Under the pieces are notes generated by a model that worked only from the letters and a program-made list of their open reading frames with translations, had not been told where the DNA came from and ran no database searches. 44,680 nucleotides of DNA. It comes from Gammaproteobacteria bacterium 42_54_T18 (lineage in GTDB: Bacteria > Pseudomonadota > Gammaproteobacteria > Pseudomonadales > Ketobacteraceae). This document shows positions 1 to 8,356 of the stretch, piece after piece. A program made the translations under genes and the position numbers. Position 1 is the first letter of the stretch. The number at the start of each line of letters is the position of its first letter. The stretch lies in contig MAAL01000052.1 of NCBI GenBank assembly GCA_002163245.1, positions 1-44,680 of the forward strand, in the 5' to 3' direction.

Positions 1-2
1 CA

Positions 3-95
3 ATTGAACCTCGGTTGTCCCAGCCCAGAGTTTCCAAGGCCCCAGTTAATAAGTGGCGCGATGCGAAGCTACAGAAAATCAAGGGGGCGGCTTAA
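3..95 (+). CDS. C-terminal end of an unidentified protein (partial)
   Basis: An open frame enters from the left edge and ends at TAA (93-95). It encodes about 30 residues, basic and ending NKWRDAKLQKIKGAA. The composition looks like a real protein tail rather than noise, but I cannot assign a family. A run of nine C residues (109-117) follows the stop. The neighbouring frame stays open to about position 123, so the reading frame is the more natural choice but not certain. Confidence 0.4.
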   Translation: MEPRLSQPRVSKAPVNKWRDAKLQKIKGAA

Positions 96-301
96 TGCAA
101 CAGCATTGCCCCCCCCCTCCTAATTGATTACCTTAAGCTCCTTCAAAACCCACCTTTAGCAACCCCTAACTGCCTTATGTTAGAAAGGCTATCCCGCACG
201 CGAAGATCGAAGGCGGTCTACCGTACTCATATTATTGACTATAAATCAAACATGACTTAGGATCCCGCTCCCAAGCAAAATAATTTAGGAATGGAATATC
301 C

Positions 302-706
302 ATGGCGTACATTGACGACTCTCTATCTAAAGACGAAAAAGTTGAACAGATTTTTAACCACCATTGGACCGCTTATCTATTTATCGGATTCCTTGTAATC
401 ATCACGCCTATTACTTTGGGCATATCCTTGATATTTGCAATCTACAAATGGCTATCTCTTCGTGCAACCGAGCAAGGCGTCACCAATAAGCGTGTAATAT
501 ACAAAACTGGCATCATCTCTCGAAAAACTGAAGAGATGAAACTGGCATCCGTTGAAACCGTAGAAATCACACAGGGTATAATGGGACGTATTTTGGGCTA
601 CGGTAATATTGAAGTAACAGGCACAGGGATTAATGATTTAGTATTCAAATCTATTGATAACCCTATGGAAGTAAAAAAATCAATCGAGAGTATTGACGCT
701 ATCTAG
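302..706 (+). CDS. PH-domain (bPH2/YdbS-like) membrane protein
   Basis: A 134-residue protein. Residues about 23-50 form one long hydrophobic stretch or a tight pair of membrane segments. They are followed by a bacterial PH domain of the DUF304/bPH2 type (residues about 55-130), recognisable from GVTNKRVIYKTGIISRKTEE and the pattern VETVEITQGIMGRILGYGNI. Family members sit in the cytoplasmic membrane with the PH barrel outside the bilayer, and their biochemical role is generally unknown. The start is supported by AGGAATGGA upstream of the ATG. It appears monocistronic, and the next stretch to the right is a decayed kinase. Confidence 0.85.
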   Translation: MAYIDDSLSKDEKVEQIFNHHWTAYLFIGFLVIITPITLGISLIFAIYKWLSLRATEQGVTNKRVIYKTGIISRKTEEMKLASVETVEITQGIMGRILGYGNIEVTGTGINDLVFKSIDNPMEVKKSIESIDAI

Positions 707-765
707 CCCCTTAGCAATTCTGTTGGTTGTGGGGTTGATGTCATTCATCCCCACGGGCCTTATCC

Positions 766-1237
766 AGTCGGAGAGATTTCTGCAGGATGAACCCATGAAT
801 TAAACCAGCCGCTGGGAACTATTCGAATTATCTCCAGGTTCGCCAAAAAACTACTGAAAGACGACAGCATCGATAGAAAGCTCATCCCTGACAAGATGAA
901 AAATAACGGCACAGGTTGATCGCGCAAGTAAAATCATTAATCATTTAAAAATCTTCAGTCGTCAGGTAGCGCACAAATCCGAAGAGCAAATATCAATTGG
1001 ATCATCGACGAAGCACTCGCCCTAATAGCGCCATCATTGAGGACAGGCATCATTAGACGCATTGTTACCATGAATCCTGAAATCTGTCCTACCGAGAGCA
1101 TTGTGGGCCACAGGATCAAGAAAACATCTGGCTAGATTTACACGGACAAGACGAGAATGACATCATAAAAAGCTTCAGTCTTCCCAACGGCCGCCCTGAA
1201 ACTAGCATCCACATAAAACTACAGAACCAACATTAAA
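766..1237 (+). pseudogene. Decayed sensor histidine kinase fragment
   Basis: No intact frame exists here, but joining frames recovers a histidine kinase. The H-box reads THELNQPLGTIRIISRF (from about 791). After a stop and frame change comes QVDRASKIINHLKIFSRQ, and after another NWIIDEALALIAPSLRTGI (from about 997). The frame then ends in ENIWLDLHGQDENDIIKSF and the stop near 1237. A TGA interrupts the codons just before the H-box. The N, G1 and G2 boxes of the ATPase domain are missing, so there was also a deletion. The order (HisKA dimerisation helices, then the start of the ATPase domain) matches HELNQPL-type kinases. No function is expected. Confidence 0.75.
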
Positions 1238-1313
1238 AGAATCACAAGCACGGTAAAACCACCGATCCATTTATACAAATCCTGTTTAGTGACTGTGCTG
1301 GGTAGATGCCTTT

Positions 1314-1790
1314 TTAGATTCGGCACGCACCAGGCAACAATGATTTATCTATATCCGTCCTATTCTCTCCTACCGGCTCCATTCCGTTAGGCACACTTCC
1401 GCTACCACACAACCAAGAAAAGGGGCTAGAAGGAGAATCGATAACAACAATTGGCCGTATCGTAAGGATCTTATCTTGCAGCTGTTTATTAACTTTATTT
1501 CCCAATGTAATGTGAAATGCACCGTTCACCATCTCCACCCTTGATACATAGTTCCCTAACAGCTTATCCGCAGGAGGTATTGCTGCTTCATTATTGTCAC
1601 TGGGAAAAGACCCCGTATATTTATAATATTCAATGACACTGTCTTTAAGGGCACTCGCTATCACCATTGATTCCACCACTTGCGAACGAGCGGTATATAC
1701 CTGATACGATGGTAGCGCTACAGATGCCAAAATGCCGATAATCGCCACCACAACCATCAATTCAATCAGTGTAAATCCATTGTTATTCAT
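1314..1790 (-). CDS. Type IV pilin (PilA-like prepilin)
   Basis: A 158-residue prepilin. The leader MNNNG is followed by the cleavage and methylation site and hydrophobic helix [20 protein letters not shown], the hallmark of prepilin-peptidase substrates, with Glu at mature position 5. Two cysteines near the C-terminus (WLCG and GACRI) can form the D-region disulfide of a major-pilin-like head. I chose the ATG at 1790 because GGAGAG lies just upstream; the longer frame would put extra residues before the leader. It lies 10 bases after the PilC-like gene and is probably cotranscribed with it. No assembly ATPase or prepilin peptidase gene is in the window. Confidence 0.9.
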   Translation of the reverse strand: MNNNGFTLIELMVVVAIIGILASVALPSYQVYTARSQVVESMVIASALKDSVIEYYKYTGSFPSDNNEAAIPPADKLLGNYVSRVEMVNGAFHITLGNKVNKQLQDKILTIRPIVVIDSPSSPFSWLCGSGSVPNGMEPVGENRTDIDKSLLPGACRI

Positions 1791-1800
1791 ATTTCTCTCC

Positions 1801-2778
1801 TCAGACTGCTGAACCCAATGCAAAAATCGGCAAATACATCGCTATGATTAGCCCCCCAACCACAACCCCTAAAGCCGCTTGCGCTCCACGAGTCAAGGTA
1901 TCCCTTAGAACCATCATTTTTCGCGTGAATAAAGAACCAATTTGTTGATTCTGATGAGATAACTCTTTATCCAGAACTTCCATCTCATTTGCTACGTTTA
2001 TAGCGTCTGAATACACAGATAGCTCACTAATGCTCGCTGTAGCCACACCTGACAAAGTTTTTGCATGTTTCAACGCCATACTATTCCCCACTCCCGCTTG
2101 AACAAGCACCTTGGTGTACTGGACATAAAGAAAATAACCGTAAGTACAGTGCAGATCTTGGAAACCAGGAATAAAACGACAATAACGAGAAAGCCCTTCC
2201 AGTTTTGCAACTTGTCGCTTTACATGAAAGTACAGTAACGAAAAGCCTGCGGTACATACCGCAATTACGAAAATAATGACCAATAATGCAAAATCGTTCT
2301 CCAACACGAACCGCGTAAACTCAGGTAGCTCCACGCCAAAATCATCAAACGTTGCCCTAAACTGAGGTAGCACTTTTAACACGAAAATAGTAACCACTAA
2401 TATCGCCACAACAAACACCGTAATGAGGTATGACATGACTGATTGAAATCCTTCCCAAAAACTATCTGCTTGATCAATCCCTTCAGAAATAGAATCATGG
2501 ATGCTTACCAGTAACGTTGAGGTGTCAGCTCCCTCCTTACGCACAACCGTCATTAGTTTTATCAAGAGAGAAAAGCGGTCAAATTTGTATTCCTTAAGTA
2601 CACTATCATCACCAGACGTGATTCTTTTAACATCATTAATGCTGTCGTGATAACTATCGGGCAAACTGGAAGATAGCTTTCTTAACGTTTCTGGAATTGT
2701 TTCCCCGCTTGCTTGCTGATACGTTAGCATTCGGCTTATTAGGGCCAATTTATTTTCATCTCTGGTATCTCCGGGCAT
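1801..2778 (-). CDS. Type II secretion/type IV pilus inner-membrane platform protein (PilC/GspF family)
   Basis: A 325-residue protein with three clear membrane segments (about 115-138, 163-187 and 298-320). The C-terminus, [18 protein letters not shown], is characteristic of PilC/GspF proteins. It is about 75 residues shorter than typical PilC (near 400), and the first cytoplasmic T2SF repeat is weakly conserved, while [10 protein letters not shown] resembles its core. The family forms the membrane platform on which pilins are polymerised. AAGGAT precedes the ATG. It is the first gene of a pair with the pilin downstream. It could be an R64 PilR-like or a divergent PilC-like protein; I cannot choose. 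Confidence 0.8.
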   Translation of the reverse strand: MPGDTRDENKLALISRMLTYQQASGETIPETLRKLSSSLPDSYHDSINDVKRITSGDDSVLKEYKFDRFSLLIKLMTVVRKEGADTSTLLVSIHDSISEGIDQADSFWEGFQSVMSYLITVFVVAILVVTIFVLKVLPQFRATFDDFGVELPEFTRFVLENDFALLVIIFVIAVCTAGFSLLYFHVKRQVAKLEGLSRYCRFIPGFQDLHCTYGYFLYVQYTKVLVQAGVGNSMALKHAKTLSGVATASISELSVYSDAINVANEMEVLDKELSHQNQQIGSLFTRKMMVLRDTLTRGAQAALGVVVGGLIIAMYLPIFALGSAV

Positions 2779-2975
2779 ATCGTATCCTTAATGCGGGCTG
2801 CTCTCGTCAGTGTAGATGGTTATTAGTGTAGCACCGCCAACTTAACTCACTGGACTTCCCAGGGCTAGCTTCACTTTCAACTAACAAAACCACAACAAAT
2901 TTATTCCACAAAATACTTACATGCCTCTATACAATGCGTGAATAATCGATATTTTTTTGGCGAGGTAGATAGGTT

Positions 2976-4034
2976 TTGCGTGAGATAGAAAGTTTGCAAA
3001 TCATGGACTGTGACGAACATCACAAAGCGGTATTGGAGTCGATGAGATTCCCTAACAGCTACGCACTAATAAAGCACCTAGAGGATGAACTCGTAGATCA
3101 CCTGATAGCAAAGATTGGACTTACTAAGGAGACATTACAAGTAACTAACGGTACCGTGTCGGGTCTTGCGTTTAGGCTACTACTAGATTTGAATATAGCA
3201 ATACACGACTCTCCGATACCCTACAGCCTAAAGGTGGCAAACGAGTTCAATATCGCGACCCATGGGATGCTGGGGCTGGCCATTGCCTCTGCAAAAAACT
3301 TAGAAGAAGCCCTTGGCTTAGCCACAACGTTTACGCCATTGATTAATCCCGCTATCAATGCGGAGAAGCAGAATGATGATACCAATACCTTGTGTATTAT
3401 GACTTGCAACAGCGCTTTCGGTAACGCTGGGAACGTGTTGCTCGAAGTGTCTATGATGGTGCTTAAGCAATTTCTCCTGCAAACACAAAATAATGTTAGG
3501 CCTGAGTACTTGCGGTTTAGCCACCAAAACGAATTTTCAATACATTACTATGAAGAGTGTTTTCAGTGCCCCGTCCATTTCAATAGCGAAGATACCTGCA
3601 TGGCGATTTTAACTGAAAATTTGGCTAGCCCCATGCTTTTTCATGACGAATCTACTGCCAGCGTGATGCAAACACATCTTGAAAAAGAAATGAATAGATA
3701 CAAACAAACCAAGAACCCCTGGACTACCGAAGTACGAAAATATGTTTCATTGCACCTTAGTGATTCGCAACTAACGTCAAAAGTTGCCGTCTCCTGCTAT
3801 TTAAACATAACCCCCCGCACTCTTACGAGAAAACTATCACAAGAAAACACAAACTATCAGCTCCTATTAGAAGAGCGAAAGCTTAGTGCAGCAAAACATT
3901 TTTTAAAATTAACCAAGAAGTCCATATCTCACATCGCATATGAAGTTGGCTTTAATGACCCACAGACCTTTTCTCGAGCCTTTAAACGCTGGACCGGGGT
4001 TTCGGCTCGTAAGTATCGTGAAATACCTGATTGA
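2976..4034 (+). CDS. AraC-family regulator with arabinose-binding-like N-domain
   Basis: A 352-residue regulator. Residues about 25-215 resemble the PF12625 ligand-binding domain found in OruR/ArgR-like AraC regulators. Residues about 250-350 form the double helix-turn-helix, with the family signature ISHIAYEVGFNDPQTFSRAF followed by KRWTGVSARKYRE. The longest frame starts at TTG with GAGGT nine bases upstream; an in-frame ATG lies at 3003, so the first nine residues are uncertain. Its nearest downstream neighbour in the same direction is the CXXCH lipoprotein gene, about 150 bases away, which it may control. The ligand is unknown. Confidence 0.88.
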   Translation: MREIESLQIMDCDEHHKAVLESMRFPNSYALIKHLEDELVDHLIAKIGLTKETLQVTNGTVSGLAFRLLLDLNIAIHDSPIPYSLKVANEFNIATHGMLGLAIASAKNLEEALGLATTFTPLINPAINAEKQNDDTNTLCIMTCNSAFGNAGNVLLEVSMMVLKQFLLQTQNNVRPEYLRFSHQNEFSIHYYEECFQCPVHFNSEDTCMAILTENLASPMLFHDESTASVMQTHLEKEMNRYKQTKNPWTTEVRKYVSLHLSDSQLTSKVAVSCYLNITPRTLTRKLSQENTNYQLLLEERKLSAAKHFLKLTKKSISHIAYEVGFNDPQTFSRAFKRWTGVSARKYREIPD

Positions 4035-4184
4035 TAACATTTTAGTCTTTTCATACCCACACAAACTCACCGCGTCCCAAATTGTTACTTTTCCGTCCTA
4101 CATTACCTAATTATCTCGGAGCTTGTTCGTTAGAATTCTTACCGGTCTTTGTCGATTTGCAATGCAATTGGTTAGGAATAAACA

Positions 4185-5192
4185 ATGAAAATAATAAAAA
4201 ACATGAACAACCAACTTAAGAAGGTGCCACAGGTTCTTATGATGGCAGCTTTTTTAGGGGCAGCGATAGGGTTAACCGGATGTGGAGCGAGTATCGACCC
4301 AGAAGCTCCCCCTCTGCTCAGTGAAGGAGACATTTCTCAGGGACGTGACGCTTATTTTGATGCGTTGTTGAATGGGTATTATAGCGATTTAGATGAAATT
4401 ATAGCCACTCTAAAGAAAGAGTCTGACGCAGGGGACCACCAAAGTCTTGCTGTGCTAGGTTTTGCGCATTCTTGGAAATTAGCGGAATACCGTCGTGACC
4501 CAGTGGATGAGAGTATTACTGAGCATGCTAAGTTAGCAGCCGATGCCTTTAGTGGATCGATCAAAGAAATCCCTCATGATGCACGCCTTCTAGGTTTTCG
4601 CGGCAGCTTTCGGCAAGCTCGTGGAAAAATTGAAAACAATAGCTTGATGACCGCTCTTGGCTGGTTTGATGAGGTAAATGCTGCAAAACGGTGGCCTGCA
4701 TGGGGTCTATTCACTAAGGCATACGGCCTGATAACTTTCGGGCCTGACGAGTCTCTTTATAAACAAGGTATCGATTTCCTATGGGATAATCTTGATATCT
4801 GTGCTGGAGAGGCCGTCAATAGAGAATCGTTTAATCTGCAAGATTACCCGCAACTTACACAGCCCAATGCTGATCCTAGGATAGAGCGTCCTTGTACAAA
4901 TACTCCTGTCGCTCCTCATAACTTAGAGGGCTTTTTCCTCTACTTTGGCGATATGTATTCCAAGGCATCAAATCTCAGCAAGGCAGAAACAATGTACCTT
5001 ACCGCTTTGGAGGTAAATTCAGGCGATTGGCCCTATGCAGATGTAGCAGCAAAACGCATAGAACGCCTGCAAGAGTTACCCGTATTATTTAATCTAGAAA
5101 GAGGTAGCAGTGAACAGGTTTCGGTTGATGAAATTAATTTATTTCAAAGCCAGATAAGCTGTGTTGTTTGTCATCAAGGTTCTTCAAAATAA
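4185..5192 (+). CDS. Lipoprotein with helical-repeat body and C-terminal CXXCH motif
   Basis: A 335-residue protein. A signal peptide ends in the lipobox LTGC (lipidated Cys about residue 33), with Gly next, which does not signal inner-membrane retention. The body is rich in alanine and aromatic residues and contains a TPR-like stretch near residues 240-290 (NLEGFFLYFGDMYSKASNLS onward). The last ten residues contain CVVCH, a single c-type heme attachment motif (C326, C329, H330). No dedicated cytochrome domain surrounds it, so heme binding is an inference. AGGA precedes the ATG. The family is not recognised. The neighbours are an AraC regulator upstream and a convergent cytochrome b561 gene. 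Confidence 0.85.
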   Translation: MKIIKNMNNQLKKVPQVLMMAAFLGAAIGLTGCGASIDPEAPPLLSEGDISQGRDAYFDALLNGYYSDLDEIIATLKKESDAGDHQSLAVLGFAHSWKLAEYRRDPVDESITEHAKLAADAFSGSIKEIPHDARLLGFRGSFRQARGKIENNSLMTALGWFDEVNAAKRWPAWGLFTKAYGLITFGPDESLYKQGIDFLWDNLDICAGEAVNRESFNLQDYPQLTQPNADPRIERPCTNTPVAPHNLEGFFLYFGDMYSKASNLSKAETMYLTALEVNSGDWPYADVAAKRIERLQELPVLFNLERGSSEQVSVDEINLFQSQISCVVCHQGSSK

Positions 5193-5199
5193 ACACTCC

Positions 5200-5226
5200 G
5201 GGGCATCTAGCGATACTAGGTGCCCC
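5200..5226. terminator. Hairpin between convergent genes
   Basis: GGGGCATCTAG (5200-5210) pairs with CTAGGTGCCCC (5216-5226) around the loop CGATA. This is an 11-pair stem with one G-T pair. It lies between the converging lipoprotein and cytochrome b561 genes. No T-run follows on either strand, so it may act as a transcript-end structure rather than a classic terminator. Confidence 0.5.
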
Positions 5227-5272
5227 ACAAAACAATTGCCATATGCAGCGCTATCGATACGCCCCCCTCCTA

Positions 5273-5803
5273 CTAAACCATCCGCGCCAACACGTCATTC
5301 TCCGAAGCATCCATAAATCTGTGCTTTACCACGCCAGCCAAATGCAACACTAATGAGCCTACTAAAATATACGCGGCTGTTTCATGCACCGTGTGGAAGA
5401 TACTATTCCAGTACTCACTCTTTGCCGTTATATCCGGCACAGTGAACAACCCAAACATATCCAGTCCCTCCACGTAAGCATAAGTTGAATTCATCATAAA
5501 GCCGCTTAACGCCATACTAAACATACTAATGTACAACAAACCATGGACAGCGTGACTTAAACGAACCTCCCAACTCTGCAGCCCTTCGGGGGGCACTGGA
5601 ATATGGCTTCTCAAGCGTGTAACAACACGAATAAAAAACAACATCAATACAATAAAACCAAGCGATTTATGAATGGGGTATAACTCATACTTATCTGGGG
5701 CATCCGCCTCGATATTTGACATATAAAACCCAACAACGAGCAAACCAAAAATAAGAGCGGCCATCACCCAATGCACCACTCGTAAACTTATCGAATATTT
5801 CAT
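5273..5803 (-). CDS. Cytochrome b561 family protein (CybB/YceJ type)
   Basis: A 176-residue four-helix membrane protein that carries electrons between the quinone pool or a donor and a periplasmic acceptor through b hemes. The sequence shows the first-helix RVVHWVMAALIFGLLVVGFY, the helix-2 histidine in YPIHKSLGFIVLMLFFIRVV, the helix-3 LSHAVHGLLY and the helix-4 histidine LVLHLAGVVKHRF. These are the expected heme-ligand positions. I chose the ATG at 5803, which is preceded by GAGGGTGG; the longer frame would overlap the upstream stop. It follows the FMN-reductase gene by 13 bases, so the two probably form an operon. Confidence 0.9.
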   Translation of the reverse strand: MKYSISLRVVHWVMAALIFGLLVVGFYMSNIEADAPDKYELYPIHKSLGFIVLMLFFIRVVTRLRSHIPVPPEGLQSWEVRLSHAVHGLLYISMFSMALSGFMMNSTYAYVEGLDMFGLFTVPDITAKSEYWNSIFHTVHETAAYILVGSLVLHLAGVVKHRFMDASENDVLARMV

Positions 5804-5816
5804 TATTCCACCCTCA

Positions 5817-6386
5817 TTAATCATTTAAACGTGAAGCCATGTCAGCGACCTGAGCTCCCAACGCTTTAACCCGCTGCGCAAGATCCTCATCAAGTAATAC
5901 CCCTTGTTCATTAAACACTCCATAGGCTGCTGGGACGGCCACCTGCGTTGGATTAACAACAGCTCCTAGGTTATTCAAAATATCACGCACGTGACCCAAG
6001 CCTCGAAGCCCACCCAAGCCACCAGGTGACGCAGCCATAATACCGGCAACCTTCCCATTAAATGCAGAGCCGACATCAGCACCCTGTGATGGTCGGGACA
6101 GCCAATCAATCACATTTTTTAATACGCCTGATATTGACCCGTTGTACTCTGGACTTGCCAATAAAATCCCCTGACTCTTTGCGAATAAGTGTTTCAGATC
6201 ATTTACTGCAGCCGGCGTGCCTTCTGCTTCTAAGTCCTCTGAAAACAAAGGGATCGGATAATCAGCCAAATCTACATACACAACATGAGCGCCTTGTTCC
6301 TCAGCCCCTTTTGCAGCTATTTTCACTAAGTTTTTGTTATAGGATTGACTGCGTAAGCTACCTGCTAGTGCGATTATCTGTGTCAT
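5817..6386 (-). CDS. NAD(P)H-dependent FMN reductase (flavodoxin-like, ChrR/azoreductase type)
   Basis: A 189-residue cytoplasmic flavoprotein of the PF03358 family. The N-terminal phosphate-binding loop is AGSLRSQSYNKNL, and the second FMN-contacting segment is SPEYNGSISGVLKNVIDWLS. Relatives reduce quinones, chromate, azo dyes or free flavin; the substrate here is unknown. AAGGGG precedes the ATG. It is first in an operon with the cytochrome b561 gene and is divergent from a LysR gene, whose product is the likely regulator. The pairing with b561 suggests electron transfer or quinone stress, by inference. Confidence 0.9.
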   Translation of the reverse strand: MTQIIALAGSLRSQSYNKNLVKIAAKGAEEQGAHVVYVDLADYPIPLFSEDLEAEGTPAAVNDLKHLFAKSQGILLASPEYNGSISGVLKNVIDWLSRPSQGADVGSAFNGKVAGIMAASPGGLGGLRGLGHVRDILNNLGAVVNPTQVAVPAAYGVFNEQGVLLDEDLAQRVKALGAQVADMASRLND

Positions 6387-6470
6387 GCTTTACCCCTTGC
6401 CTTGATGTTAATTCATGTATTTCGTAACGTTGAAGCCAATTTTACACACGCATATTTGAAGAAAAACAAT

Positions 6471-7406
6471 ATGTATGCAAAACTTATGTGCATGAACGCA
6501 CAGAAGACAGACTGGAACGATATACACGTGGCCTATCAAGTGGCCAAACTTGGGACTTTAACGGCAGCTGCAGAGGCATTAAATGTCCATCACAGCACGG
6601 TTCTACGGCGCATTAACGCCCTTGAAAAGAAGTTAGGCTCTCGATTATTTCATCGCCACGCACGCGGATATGAACCTACAGAAGCAGGTCATTTACTCAC
6701 GCAGGCTGCTGAAAACACTCAGAATAGCTTTGACCGATTGCTAGGCCAGTTAGAGGGAACCGACACACAATTAACCGGCACCCTGACCATTACTACCGTT
6801 AATAATATGGCCCCCTTTTTGATACCGATATTGGCTGATTTTCAGGTACAGTACCCCGAAATCAAACTGCAATATGCCGCTGACAGCCGCATCCTGAAAT
6901 TGGAACACGGTGAAGCCCACATCAGCATTCGCCCAGGCAAAAAACCTAACGACCCCGACTATGTAGTTCAAAAACTTGCCTCTGTTGCCACCACACTCTA
7001 TGGAAACGTCGATTATGTGATGAAGTACGGCCTAATTCAGGACCTTAATGATGTTACTGAACACCGGTTTATCAGCACTATTGAGTCCTTTAATCGAACC
7101 GTATTTATGCAATGGATGAATGAAAATGTTTCATCGAATCAAATTTATTACCGATCAAATGACTTCATCAATTTCCCACAAGCCGCTAAAGCAGGGTTAG
7201 GTGCCGCTCCTATAGCATGCTGGCAAGCGCGCCTGGAGCCCTCTCTGCGCCCACTACTACCGCCGCCAGACGACTGGCATTTTGATCTTTGGTTACTCAC
7301 CCATCGAGATATGCATCGCACAAGTAAAGTACAAGCCTTTACGCAATTTTTGAAAGATAGATTTACTAAGGAGCAGGATAGATTAATGGGATTAGATAAG
7401 TACTAA
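6471..7406 (+). CDS. LysR-family transcriptional regulator
   Basis: A winged helix-turn-helix is at the N-terminus (AYQVAKLGTLTAAAEALNVH, then HHSTVLRRINALEKKLGSRL), followed by a periplasmic-binding-protein-like effector domain (about residues 100-300). The frame is open back to 6402. I prefer the ATG at 6471, with GAAGA upstream; ATGs at 6486 and 6492 also fit the usual short LysR N-terminus. It is divergent from the FMN reductase-cytochrome b561 operon, the classic arrangement for a LysR regulator and its target. The effector is unknown. Confidence 0.92.
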   Translation: MYAKLMCMNAQKTDWNDIHVAYQVAKLGTLTAAAEALNVHHSTVLRRINALEKKLGSRLFHRHARGYEPTEAGHLLTQAAENTQNSFDRLLGQLEGTDTQLTGTLTITTVNNMAPFLIPILADFQVQYPEIKLQYAADSRILKLEHGEAHISIRPGKKPNDPDYVVQKLASVATTLYGNVDYVMKYGLIQDLNDVTEHRFISTIESFNRTVFMQWMNENVSSNQIYYRSNDFINFPQAAKAGLGAAPIACWQARLEPSLRPLLPPPDDWHFDLWLLTHRDMHRTSKVQAFTQFLKDRFTKEQDRLMGLDKY

Positions 7407-7490
7407 CCGCCACCCGTTACAATCCAGAAAACCCGATAAATCCAAAGGCATCACCATATCAGTGACAGACATCGGGTTATTACCCATAGC

Positions 7491-8051
7491 CTAACCCCAA
7501 TATTCCACACAGGACCCAAGATCTTGAGCAACCGGAGAGCGCGCCTCACCAACAGGCGTTCCCACATACAAAAAACCAACAATTTGATCTTCTGGTTCTA
7601 GCGCAAAGTGGTTTCTAACCACGCTGCTGGTCGCCATATCACCTGTTCGCCATATTGCACCGTACCCTAATTCAACAGCCGCTAACTGCATGTTTTGTAC
7701 CGCAACACCCGTTGCGATAACTTGTTCCATAACCGGTACTTTATGGCTAGTGGTAACATTCGCAATCGCCACTATCACCATAGGCGCTCGTAGCGGCATC
7801 AATTTTGTTTTATCACGCTTTTGCTCACTAGCGTTGGCATCCTTAGCCAACAATGCCTTTTCAAACAACTCTCCCAAAGCACTTCTACCCTCGCCCTCAA
7901 CAACTATGAATCGCCACGGTTTTAAACGCCCGTGATCAGGGGCCCTTACCGCACAACGTAACAATGTTTCTACATGGGACCTCGTTGGGCCAGGCTCACT
8001 AAGCTTAGGGCTAGATACGCGAGCTTGTAATGCATCAACTACATTTGTCAT
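7491..8051 (-). CDS. ydjA: Nitroreductase family protein, YdjA-like
   Basis: A 186-residue protein close to the size of E. coli YdjA, a minimal FMN-dependent nitroreductase acting as a dimer. Family motifs visible are LLRCAVRAPDHGRLKPWRF (FMN phosphate and substrate side) and GVAVQNMQLAAVELGYGAIW followed by RTG near the FMN ring. GAGAG precedes the ATG. It is convergent with the LysR gene and apparently monocistronic. The physiological substrate of this group is not known. Confidence 0.88.
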   Translation of the reverse strand: MTNVVDALQARVSSPKLSEPGPTRSHVETLLRCAVRAPDHGRLKPWRFIVVEGEGRSALGELFEKALLAKDANASEQKRDKTKLMPLRAPMVIVAIANVTTSHKVPVMEQVIATGVAVQNMQLAAVELGYGAIWRTGDMATSSVVRNHFALEPEDQIVGFLYVGTPVGEARSPVAQDLGSCVEYWG

Positions 8052-8356
8052 TTTTCTCTCAATATTTAATCGTTACAAGGTTTTCGTGGAGGGTAGTTGG
8101 TTTAACCATAGACGACCAGAATTTTTTACAGCTTTACCTCCTAATAAAATAAGGTTACCATTTTAGCACCTAATAAATGCAATCGAAAATCGCTAACCCC
8201 ACGAATTGTGATGTAAATAATGTCGCATTCTTGTAATTTTATGCATCCGTTATCATTTATTCCATTTTTTTTGTGAGATGCTAAGCTCCTCTTGATTGTT
8301 TTTTGACCTAACGCTTGCAACCCGACAGCCTAATTATTGGTAAGTTAACAATACAC
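8052..8356. other. Intergenic region between divergent ydjA-like and endonuclease V-like genes
   Basis: About 305 AT-rich bases must hold both divergent promoters. I see no convincing hexamer pair, RNA gene or repeat. The endonuclease V-like frame can be extended to a TTG at 8315. Confidence 0.5.

Noticed and set aside
7424-7477. AACCCGAT and ATCGGGTT inverted copies between the LysR and ydjA-like genes
   Set aside because: Arms are only eight bases and the loop is over 30; too weak for a terminator.
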